Below are positions 1-4,687 of a stretch of 5,121 bases of DNA, in pieces. Every line of letters starts with the position of its first letter. The stretch's first letter is position 1. The position numbers and the translations under genes were made by a program. The notes below the pieces were generated by a model, which was given only the letters and a program-made list of their open reading frames with translations, did not search any database and was not told the DNA's origin. This stretch comes from Candidatus Bathyarchaeota archaeon (GTDB lineage: Archaea; Thermoproteota; Bathyarchaeia; TCS64), in the NCBI GenBank assembly GCA_937877765.1, contig CALGBN010000264.1:1-5121 (forward strand). The letters run 5' to 3'.

Positions 1-265
1 AGGCGGTTGCGTTAAGGGTACTGTCCTCGATGTCTTCTATTATTCTGCCTTCTCGGAGCATGGCTTCCTCGTATTCTCGGACTCTTTTATGGGGATAGAC
101 GCGAGTTACTTGGTATACGACTGGTTGACCGTTTTTCGGATGCTCAATGAAAACCAAGTCACCTTTTGCTAATTCAAGACTCCTAAGCATCAGTATCGTG
201 ATCTCGTTGATTCCATACTCGCCGCTGCTACTATACGTGTGTCCTACCTTTATGCTCCCATCCAT
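1..265 (-). CDS. herA: HerA-type DNA translocase/helicase, N-terminal part (cut by window edge)
   Basis: Eighty-eight codons are visible and the frame stays open through base 1, so the ATPase core lies outside the window. The visible part fits the N-terminal HAS-barrel of HerA: a G-x-H-T-Y-S-S-S stretch near residue 8, then GDLVFIEHP near residue 34 and QVTRVYPHKR near residue 48. HerA is a hexameric FtsK/HerA-family ATPase that pumps DNA and works with NurA, Mre11 and Rad50 in end resection. The ATG at 265 lies inside the end of nurA in another frame (16 shared bases) and has a strong purine-rich ribosome binding site five bases upstream, so translation is probably coupled to nurA. The identification rests on the N-terminal barrel and on the nurA neighbour. 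The Walker motifs are not visible. Confidence 0.85.
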   Translation of the reverse strand, partial: MDGSIKVGHTYSSSGEYGINEITILMLRSLELAKGDLVFIEHPKNGQPVVYQVTRVYPHKRVREYEEAMLREGRIIEDIEDSTLNATA

Positions 266-1314
266 CCAGACTCCCCCCAGAAAGGCGCAAGCTGACTAAT
301 CTCACCGCTAACCCGCCCAACCCTGCTCAACGCCTCGCTGTAGACATCAGCGATAAACCGTTTTGAGACCTTGACCTCCTCATCAGCCTTCACAATAGGC
401 AAAGGCAAACCACTCCAGTAACTAGTCGCATAACAATAATTGGCTACCCTTTCAAGCTCATCCAGACAATACGCGGGCATATCAAGCCTGATAGGCGGTG
501 TCTGCCACTCCTTGCTGATCCGTAGATAACAGCTGTAGATTGGTGCGTCGACCGCGTCCATCAAAGGGCTACGATGAGTCGCCATCCGTAATCCAGTCTT
601 TGGACTGAAGACCTCTGTACGTTCACCAGCTTCCAACGCGTGAAGCATGATATACCCATCAGTGTAATCGGTCTCCTTCTCCAATCCAAGGAAATGAACC
701 AAGTGACGCGCAGTTGGACGCTTCACAATCCCAGCAACAGCAATACCTAGTCTATGACACATGGCTAGAAGCTTATTGATGGCGTTTATCAATCGCTGTC
801 TGTCTGATTCCTCTCCGACCTTTGCCCACCAATTACTGAAAGCTAATGGACCATCGATGAATACCACCTCAATGTCTGGGTGATGCTCAAGATAACCGCA
901 AGCTGTCTCGTAGAGCATAGCTTCACGTCTGATATCAACAAGGCTTCTGAAGTTGTTTCGACTGTCTGCGTATGGTTGGCTTAATGACTCTGGTTGTACG
1001 AAGTAGCGTCGCCCATATGGGAAGCTATATGCAAGTGCCCCAATCACAGCATACTGCATAGATGCCAAGGGTATGACTTGACTCCCAGCGTCAACCCCCA
1101 ATACCTGGACGTAGCTTTCCTCTTTTCTGAGTGGCGTTATCTCCATTTCTTTCCTGATTGTTTCTACTATCTGGTTGATTCGTGGCGTCTCGTTGAATAC
1201 ATTCTCTGTTATCTCGGATAGTATGAGGTTTCTTAGTGTTAGTGTGAGGTTGTTGGTTTGTGCTGGTGGCTTTGTTAGTGTTTGTTGGATTGTTTTTTCT
1301 TTGACCGCCAGCAT
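250..1314 (-). CDS. nurA: NurA 5'-3' DNA nuclease
   Basis: 354 residues from the ATG at 1314. NurA is an RNase H-fold, metal-dependent nuclease that forms a dimer on the HerA hexamer and degrades the 5' strand at DNA ends. Family landmarks appear in the right order: VLGVDAGS with Asp75; RREAMLYE with Glu131 and Glu136; VVFIDGPLAF with Asp154; GIVKRPTAR with Lys198; and YTDGYIM with Asp219. These are the acidic and basic positions expected of the active site. About 70 residues before the first motif look helical and are variable in the family. A longer reading from a GTG at 1353 adds 13 residues. I prefer 1314 because a TATA-like box at about 1364-1374 would start the transcript near 1340, downstream of that GTG. 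Its 3' end overlaps herA, the usual archaeal pairing. The family is certain in my view; the exact start is less so. Confidence 0.93.
   Translation of the reverse strand: MLAVKEKTIQQTLTKPPAQTNNLTLTLRNLILSEITENVFNETPRINQIVETIRKEMEITPLRKEESYVQVLGVDAGSQVIPLASMQYAVIGALAYSFPYGRRYFVQPESLSQPYADSRNNFRSLVDIRREAMLYETACGYLEHHPDIEVVFIDGPLAFSNWWAKVGEESDRQRLINAINKLLAMCHRLGIAVAGIVKRPTARHLVHFLGLEKETDYTDGYIMLHALEAGERTEVFSPKTGLRMATHRSPLMDAVDAPIYSCYLRISKEWQTPPIRLDMPAYCLDELERVANYCYATSYWSGLPLPIVKADEEVKVSKRFIADVYSEALSRVGRVSGEISQLAPFWGESGWMGA
271..276 (-). promoter_or_regulatory. Ribosome binding site of herA inside nurA
   Basis: On the minus strand a GGGGAG run, part of a longer G-rich stretch reaching 278, ends five bases before the ATG at 265. 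It lies within the last codons of nurA and decides the herA start. The other nearby ATG, at 261, is in the nurA frame. Confidence 0.6.
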
Positions 1315-1363
1315 TTTGTTGTCTCTTTCCTGCAACCTGTAAGTATGCAACACTTTTTTTCGT

Positions 1364-1374
1364 GGATATTTAAA
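1364..1374 (-). promoter_or_regulatory. TATA-like box for nurA-herA
   Basis: The minus strand reads GTTTAAATATC here. Archaeal transcripts usually begin about 25 bases downstream of the TATA centre, which places the start near 1340-1345. That supports the ATG at 1314 rather than the GTG at 1353 as the nurA start. Identified by eye only. Confidence 0.45.
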
Positions 1375-1389
1375 CCATACGGTTGTTTT

Positions 1390-1445
1390 GAGCGTAATTT
1401 CTGATATAGCGTGTTTTATTTATATAGTAAGAAATTATTGCGCTC
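1390..1445. repeat. Imperfect inverted repeat in the divergent control region
   Basis: Left arm GAGCGTAATTTC (1390-1401) and right arm GAAATTATTGCGCTC (1431-1445) pair as GAGCG/CGCTC and AATTTC/GAAATT, with one unpaired base on the left and four on the right. The 29-base middle is AT-rich and includes a TATA-like TTTATATAG. It lies between the nurA promoter and the winged-helix operon, so it could be a two-half operator or a hairpin. In such AT-rich DNA part of the match could be chance. Confidence 0.35.
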
Positions 1446-1452
1446 CGTCAAT

Positions 1453-1464
1453 ACATATAAAAAC
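1453..1464 (+). promoter_or_regulatory. TATA-like box for the winged-helix operon
   Basis: CATATAAAAACG is the best TATA match on the plus strand upstream of the ATG at 1533. It would start the transcript near 1483-1485 and give a leader of about 50 bases that contains the palindrome at 1505-1522. A second candidate, AGTTAAAAAC at about 1493-1502, would give a leader of only about ten bases. That fits the absence of a clear ribosome binding site before 1533. I cannot choose between them. Confidence 0.35.
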
Positions 1465-1504
1465 GGTTTTTCCGACTTCACCCCAAAAGTAAAGTTAAAA
1501 ACAC

Positions 1505-1522
1505 GTGACAACCCTATGTCAC
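1505..1522. promoter_or_regulatory. Palindromic operator candidate
   Basis: GTGACA-N6-TGTCAC is a perfect six-base inverted repeat with a six-base spacer, ending ten bases before the first winged-helix start codon. Its size suits a symmetric winged-helix dimer, and its position, over or just downstream of the likely transcription start, suits a repressor. Autoregulation by one of the downstream proteins is the natural inference. No second copy was seen elsewhere in the window. Confidence 0.5.
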
Positions 1523-1532
1523 TCAGAATAAA

Positions 1533-1781
1533 ATGTCAAACGAAATAAGCCTAAAAGACAGCGTCTTTCGCGAATTCCTTAAGAATCCAAGCCTCGGACC
1601 AAGCGAGATGACAGACAAACTAGAAGCTAATTACAACTCAGTAAAAGCTGCTTTCGCAAAGCTCGCGGAGGAAGGATACCTCGAGCGCCCAAGCAGAGGA
1701 ACCTATGAGCCAAACATGGCGTTCACAATACTGGACCTAATGGACAGGGTAGCAGCACTAGAGGAGCAGGTGAAATCATAA
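1533..1781 (+). CDS. Small winged-helix DNA-binding protein, type A (first of the array)
   Basis: 82 residues, essentially one winged-helix domain. Residues 8-19 form helix 1. Residues 22-48 form a helix-turn-helix with SEMTDKLEANYNSVKAAF, in which the second helix would read DNA. The wing is YLERPSRGTY at residues 50-59, with a basic SRG tip. The C-terminal helix after about residue 64 (ILDLMDRVAALEEQV) is amphipathic and looks like a dimer-forming coiled coil. No ligand-binding domain is present, so it resembles a minimal MarR/ArsR-like regulator, but I cannot name a family. It is the first gene of a four-gene operon and lies just behind the palindrome at 1505-1522, which makes it a candidate autoregulator. 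The ATG has no clear ribosome binding site, so a short or leaderless mRNA is possible. It resembles the third gene of the array. Confidence 0.85.
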   Translation: MSNEISLKDSVFREFLKNPSLGPSEMTDKLEANYNSVKAAFAKLAEEGYLERPSRGTYEPNMAFTILDLMDRVAALEEQVKS

Positions 1782-2041
1782 TGGTGGAGTGGGAGCAAGC
1801 ATTAGAAGACATATCACCCACCACGAGCCAGTTCAAGGTACTTGTCTACCTCAGCTTCAAAGGAGCTACACAGCCAACAGACATCTCGGAGCAAACAGGC
1901 ATACCGGCGGGCACGGTAAGGCCAGCCCTACGCACACTGCTGGAAAAGGGATACGTCAAACAGAACGAAGATAGCAGCTATTATAGCCTCATTCCGTTCA
2001 CGGAAATCGTCTCACATTTATACTCGGTAGTCAAAAAGTAA
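1781..2041 (+). CDS. Small winged-helix protein, type B
   Basis: 86 residues with one winged-helix domain. A start motif SPTTSQFKVLVYL at residues 12-24 leads into helix 1. The helix-turn-helix follows at about residues 32-56 (PTDISEQTGIPAGTVRPAL), with a TVR recognition helix. The wing near residues 58-69 (YVKQNEDSSYY) is polar to acidic, unlike the basic SRG wing of its neighbours. A short C-terminal helix ends in VVKK. Its ATG shares one base with the stop codon of the preceding gene, and AGGTGA lies seven bases upstream inside that gene, so the two are translationally coupled and probably made in equal amounts. The weakly charged wing suggests a partner subunit that contacts protein or contributes only its recognition helix; this is inference. 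About 21 of 49 residues match the fourth gene of the array by hand alignment. Confidence 0.85.
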   Translation: MVEWEQALEDISPTTSQFKVLVYLSFKGATQPTDISEQTGIPAGTVRPALRTLLEKGYVKQNEDSSYYSLIPFTEIVSHLYSVVKK

Positions 2042-2057
2042 CCGGGAGTGATGAGAC

Positions 2058-2312
2058 ATGGCAGCGGAAGAGTTTGAGGGACTCAGTCGCGCGGAGAGCC
2101 AAAGAGACGTATTAATGTGTCTCATCGAGAGCGGTGAACCCATGTCCTCACAGGAGATCTCAGAAAAACTAGGGATCACCGTAAACGCCGTGAACATAGC
2201 CCTTTTCCAGTTGAATAAAAAGGAGCTTGTTGACCGCGTCAGCAGGGGTATATACAAGTACAAGTTAGGACCAATACTCTTAGCGCTGCTAAAGCAGTAC
2301 TTTGAGGAATAA
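2058..2312 (+). CDS. Small winged-helix DNA-binding protein, type A'
   Basis: 84 residues. After about 13 polar residues comes a single winged-helix domain: helix 1 (QRDVLMCLIESG, residues 15-26), the helix-turn-helix (SSQEISEKLGITVNAVNIAL, residues 30-49) and a wing LVDRVSRGIYKY near residues 56-67. The C-terminal helix is short and hydrophobic (ILLALLKQYF). The SRG-x-Y wing, the NAV recognition helix and the overall length match the first gene of the array (NSV, SRG-x-Y), so I take the two as paralogues. The ATG at 2058 follows the previous stop by 16 bases and has a purine-rich ribosome binding site (GGGAGTG at 2044-2050). The family is clear as winged helix. The target is unknown. Confidence 0.85.
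   Translation: MAAEEFEGLSRAESQRDVLMCLIESGEPMSSQEISEKLGITVNAVNIALFQLNKKELVDRVSRGIYKYKLGPILLALLKQYFEE
2304..2308 (+). promoter_or_regulatory. Ribosome binding site that fixes a TTG start
   Basis: GAGGA inside the last codons of the third array gene lies six bases before the TTG at 2315. This supports TTG as the start of the fourth gene. The next in-frame candidate would remove the conserved PTTS segment. Confidence 0.5.
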
Positions 2313-2314
2313 AT

Positions 2315-2557
2315 TTGGAGTCCAAGCTAGCTGAGATAGACCCCACCACATCAGCATTCAAGATAATTGTTTTTCTCACATTCAAAGACCACCCAATGAA
2401 ACCCATTGAGATAGCGCGAGGACTCGGAGAAAACGGAAGCACTGTCAGAGCAAGACTAGCTGAATTAAACAAAGAAGGCTTAGTGGACAATACCAACGAC
2501 GGCTACGTGTCCAATCTAACCTCATATGATATACTGATGAGATTATTCAAGCCCTAA
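2315..2557 (+). CDS. Small winged-helix protein, type B'
   Basis: 80 residues from a TTG start two bases after the previous stop. The architecture equals that of the second gene: DPTTSAFKIIVFLTFK at residues 9-24, helix-turn-helix PIEIARGLGENGSTVRARL near residues 29-47, then a wing LVDNTNDGYVS that lacks basic residues. The C-terminal helix (YDILMRLF) is shorter than in its paralogue. The shared PTTS-x-FK start, the FK after helix 1, the P-x-x-I and TVR-x-x-L positions make common descent with gene two very likely, and the DNA around 1811-1863 and 2336-2388 is also visibly alike. Its stop overlaps the stop of the convergent GNAT gene by four bases. A role as the partner of the third gene is inferred from order and coupling only. 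Confidence 0.83.
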   Translation: MESKLAEIDPTTSAFKIIVFLTFKDHPMKPIEIARGLGENGSTVRARLAELNKEGLVDNTNDGYVSNLTSYDILMRLFKP

Positions 2558-3327
2558 TCAAGAGTGATAAGGCTACCAGTTTTACCAACATTCAGTTGAC
2601 GCATTCCACGGTAATTCTTCACATAGCCTCCCTCGATGCGTACATGGTCACCCACCTTGCACTGTTTGATCTGCTCGTTCCAGAGCATCAAGACAACGTC
2701 ATCAGACTTATCCTTCAAAGTAGCCTCAGTAACAGTCAAACTCTGCCAACCACGACGAGCACGCACAGCACGAGGAATAGCTTTCTCAACTATCTCACCC
2801 TCAACAGTAACGCGCCTCATGTCCTCGTTAAGCTCCTTGATAGATGGGAACTCTGGTTTCTCCAGGGTTTTTTGATACCAGACATAAGGCTCGTCACCTG
2901 TGATCTCGCCGATACGTTTGAACCCGTTCTTCTCCAAGAACCCCTGATTTGCAGTATTCCATTTGATTGTTCCACCGGTCCATGCCTTAGCCTCGCTAAA
3001 CTCCATGAGATTACTCAAAGCAGTCGAAGCTATCCCATTTCTCTGGAAATCAGGATCAACAAATATACGTACAATCTCCTTCACACCAAATCCGTTATCC
3101 GAGACCACCACACCACCCACAATAATCTCATCATATACAATGCTGTAGGTCTCAAGTTTCTCAATATAGTACAGCTGGTCTTTTGCTGACTTGTATCCCC
3201 TTGGACCCCAAGCCGTTTGTTCATGGTCTTCTGCTGCTTTCTCGTAAGCTCTCTGACTGCATAACGCGAGCAATGCTGCGTGGTCCTCGATTGCCTGTAC
3301 TAGTTCTATTTTTGGAGACTCGCTCAA
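2554..3327 (-). CDS. GNAT acetyltransferase fused to an SSB/RPA-like OB fold
   Basis: 257 residues. Residues 7-155 are a GNAT domain: strand EIVRIFVDPDF (84-94), the acetyl-CoA pyrophosphate loop Q95-R-N-G-I-A100, and motif B with NTANQGFLEKNGFKRIGE (124-141), including the usual Asn, Gly and Phe. Residues 171-256 are an OB fold resembling archaeal single-stranded DNA-binding proteins: VTVEGEIVEK, then VVLMLWNEQIKQCKVGD (211-227), then GGYVKNYRGMRQLNVGKTG. The protein should move an acetyl group from acetyl-CoA to a substrate, with the OB fold binding single-stranded DNA or RNA, or placing the enzyme on a nucleoprotein. The substrate is unknown. The start is TTG at 3327, with GGTGAT five bases upstream. 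The reading frame is continuous across both domains. The gene sits alone on this strand between winged-helix genes and overlaps both neighbouring control regions or stops. Confidence 0.88.
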   Translation of the reverse strand: MSESPKIELVQAIEDHAALLALCSQRAYEKAAEDHEQTAWGPRGYKSAKDQLYYIEKLETYSIVYDEIIVGGVVVSDNGFGVKEIVRIFVDPDFQRNGIASTALSNLMEFSEAKAWTGGTIKWNTANQGFLEKNGFKRIGEITGDEPYVWYQKTLEKPEFPSIKELNEDMRRVTVEGEIVEKAIPRAVRARRGWQSLTVTEATLKDKSDDVVLMLWNEQIKQCKVGDHVRIEGGYVKNYRGMRQLNVGKTGSLITLD

Positions 3328-3332
3328 CTTTA

Positions 3333-3338
3333 ATCACC
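3333..3338 (-). promoter_or_regulatory. Ribosome binding site that fixes the TTG start of the GNAT-OB gene
   Basis: GGTGAT on the minus strand matches the archaeal 16S rRNA tail and ends five bases before the TTG at 3327. No ATG exists near the start of the domain, so the site decides the start. Confidence 0.6.
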
Positions 3339-3354
3339 CAGAAAATACACTCAC

Positions 3355-3392
3355 TGCTTATATGGGTAAGGATTCGGCTAAGACTTATACAT
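3355..3392. promoter_or_regulatory. Divergent promoter region between the GNAT-OB gene and the fifth small winged-helix gene
   Basis: Only 81 bases separate the two start codons. Two TATA-like cores are present: one at about 3356-3363 (CTTATATG on plus, CATATAAG on minus) and one at about 3384-3390 (CTTATAC on plus, GTATAAG on minus). Each could serve either strand. For the minus gene the second core gives a start near 3360; for the plus gene the first core gives a start near 3385. Shared control of both genes is therefore plausible. Confidence 0.4.
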
Positions 3393-3408
3393 CATCACCC
3401 CGAAATAG

Positions 3409-3738
3409 ATGCTTGATATAGATTTGTCAGACAAGAAACTGGGGGAGATAAGGGAAAGAACCGAAGCACTCTTGAAACTCAAGAGAGCACCAAGCCAGGA
3501 GACTGTCTTTCATCATCTCCTAGAGACAGGGAGAACGATGAGCGTACGAGAAATAGCAGCAGAACTAGACCTAACCGATAAAGCCGCGGAACGTGCGGTA
3601 GCCAAACTCGTCGAAAAAGGACTGGTTCAACGCAGCACATTCAAGGAGGGAACCTATACCTGCGACAGCAGACTCATAACAATGAGCCTCCTCAGAGTCT
3701 TAACAGAGCTCTGGGAAGACTATGAAGACCGAAACTAA
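3409..3738 (+). CDS. Small winged-helix DNA-binding protein, related to type A
   Basis: 109 residues. The first 28 (DLSDKKLGEIRERTEALLKLKR) form a charged helix that the array proteins lack. The winged helix follows: helix 1 ETVFHHLLETG (31-41), helix-turn-helix SVREIAAELDLTDKAAERAV (45-64), and a wing LVQRSTFKEGTYTCDS (72-87). The C-terminal helix (ITMSLLRVLTELWEDYED) is amphipathic and is likely the dimer interface. LLETG-x-x-MS-x-x-EI and LV-x-R...G-x-Y align with the third array gene, so this looks like a further A-type paralogue, separated from the array by the GNAT-OB gene. The ATG at 3409 has no clear ribosome binding site, as for the first array gene, so short-leader or leaderless translation is possible. 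Its stop overlaps the convergent downstream gene by four bases. Target unknown. Confidence 0.83.
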   Translation: MLDIDLSDKKLGEIRERTEALLKLKRAPSQETVFHHLLETGRTMSVREIAAELDLTDKAAERAVAKLVEKGLVQRSTFKEGTYTCDSRLITMSLLRVLTELWEDYEDRN

Positions 3739-4208
3739 TCCTCTTCTCGTCTTACTTTCTCTAATACTTCTTCTTCCATCCATTCAAGACCCTTTGCAGT
3801 AAGCCGGTACTCGCTGCCCTTACCGCTTGGTCTGAACACATGTCCTCGTTTCTTCAGCTCGTTAAGCCTAGCAGGCACAATCACTTCTTTACCGCTTGCC
3901 TCGATCCGGTCTCTAATCTGTTTGCTTGTAGCCTCATGATGCTTCATACTGTACAGTATGAGTCCAATTATCTCGTAGTGGCTAAGCTCGGCTCGGGTCA
4001 CGATCACGGGGCCATCAGAGGTCACACGCACTATCCCATCAAGTTCGCTCTCAACGTCCTTGAGTTCAAGTAAAGCTACTTTCTCGTTAACCTGCTCAAT
4101 GAAATCATCTGTCAATAAATCAAGGGCTTCAAGAATCTCTTCTTGACTATCACCCTGAACCGTCAAAGTACCATAATTTGTCTCGATATTGATGCAAAGC
4201 TTAGGCAT
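3735..4208 (-). CDS. Winged-helix protein with an N-terminal beta-beta-alpha domain
   Basis: 157 residues. Residues 1-42 fold as strand (LCINIET), turn, strand (GTLTVQG), then helix (SQEEILEALDLLTDDFIEQV). This small unit is shared with the gene immediately upstream. A linker of acidic and hydrophobic residues follows. Residues 76-146 are a winged helix: YEIIGLILYSM, then KQIRDRIEASGKEVIVPARLNELKKRG, then a basic wing VFRPSGKGSEYRLTAKG. The last 18 residues are a charged helix (WMEEEVLEKVRREED). This is a PadR/MarR-like fold without a recognisable ligand domain. The start codon lies two bases after the upstream stop and has a strong GAGGAG site (4214-4219), so the two genes form an operon. 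DNA binding is likely; the N-terminal domain may bind a partner. I do not recognise a named family. Confidence 0.82.
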   Translation of the reverse strand: MPKLCINIETNYGTLTVQGDSQEEILEALDLLTDDFIEQVNEKVALLELKDVESELDGIVRVTSDGPVIVTRAELSHYEIIGLILYSMKHHEATSKQIRDRIEASGKEVIVPARLNELKKRGHVFRPSGKGSEYRLTAKGLEWMEEEVLEKVRREED

Positions 4209-4210
4209 TA

Positions 4211-4669
4211 TTACTCCTCTTTCTCATTAACCACGTAGAGGTATCCACGCTTAGGGTCCTTCCAACGCCGCAAGTCACCCTTCTTAGTCAGCCACACCAA
4301 AACACCACTCAAAGTCGTCTTCGGGAAAAACACTGCGTTAGCCTCCATACCCTCCCTGAGCTCACCAATAGTCCTCGGAGTCTTACCCCAATCAGTCTGC
4401 AGGAGCGAGATAACCGCCTCGCTACACTGGTTTGTCCGGGCGATCTTCGGGAACTGGCTTGGATCAGGCTTATGTTTCCCGTTGGATTTCTTCTCAGAAC
4501 TCGCTATATCAAATGCTTCTCTCACGAGCCCAACGATGGATTCAAGGTCCTCAAATGTTTCAAGAACCTCTTCACGTTCTCCCCCCACTTCTACCTCGGC
4601 GTCTCCGATGCGTATCTTGATCTTGAAGGGGGTCTCAACCATGGTATCACTGACACAAATCCGCTTCAT
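4211..4669 (-). CDS. Winged-helix-like protein with the same N-terminal beta-beta-alpha domain
   Basis: 152 residues in the longest reading. The N-terminal unit (FKIKIRIGDAEVEVGG, then EREEVLETFEDLESIVGLV) has the same strand-strand-helix pattern and a G-(D/E)-x-x-E-E-(V/I)-LE signature as the downstream protein. A polar linker rich in Lys, Ser and Asn (about residues 58-75) leads to a C-terminal helix-turn-helix (TIGELREGMEANAVFFPKTTLSGVL in two pieces around residues 101-125) and a basic wing LRRWKDPKRGYLYVV. It is probably a DNA-binding regulator or subunit. The start is uncertain. A TATA-like box at 4688-4695 would start the transcript near 4665, and an ATG at 4642, preceded by AGTGAT, gives 143 residues and aligns better with its neighbour. 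First gene of a two-gene operon. Confidence 0.78.
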   Translation of the reverse strand: MKRICVSDTMVETPFKIKIRIGDAEVEVGGEREEVLETFEDLESIVGLVREAFDIASSEKKSNGKHKPDPSQFPKIARTNQCSEAVISLLQTDWGKTPRTIGELREGMEANAVFFPKTTLSGVLVWLTKKGDLRRWKDPKRGYLYVVNEKEE

Positions 4670-4687
4670 AATAGACTGTAAGACCAG

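Larger units (their letters stand above)
1533..2557 (+). repeat. A-B-A'-B' tandem duplication of a two-gene winged-helix unit
   Basis: Genes one and three share an SRG-x-Y wing and an N-(S/A)-V recognition helix. Genes two and four share PTTS-x-FK, FK and TVR-x-x-L. The alternating order implies that a two-gene unit of roughly 0.5 kb was duplicated as a block, after which the copies diverged strongly. Spacings between neighbours are -1, +16 and +2 bases, so the array is almost certainly one operon. Confidence 0.65.

Noticed and set aside
994..1221. A 75-codon plus-strand frame
   Set aside because: It is antisense to conserved NurA motifs, with an aromatic-rich product of no recognisable family.
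1315..1532. A small RNA or tRNA gene in the intergenic region
   Set aside because: No cloverleaf, box C/D or other RNA signature was seen. The AT-rich content is explained by two promoters and operator-like repeats.
1533..2557. CRISPR-like or transposon origin of the repeats in the array
   Set aside because: The repeats are diverged coding paralogues about 0.5 kb apart, with no short regular repeats, no terminal inverted repeats and no transposase.
2596..3189. A 197-codon open frame on the plus strand
   Set aside because: It lies wholly opposite the GNAT-OB gene, whose domains are clear. Its product has no recognisable domain and is rich in Thr, Ser and Leu, as expected of an antisense shadow.
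3375..3400. A minus-strand mini-frame with GGGTGAT before ATG-ATG, ending after five codons
   Set aside because: The ribosome-binding-like sequence overlaps too closely with the ATG, the peptide is only about five residues, and the same bases are better explained as part of the divergent promoter.
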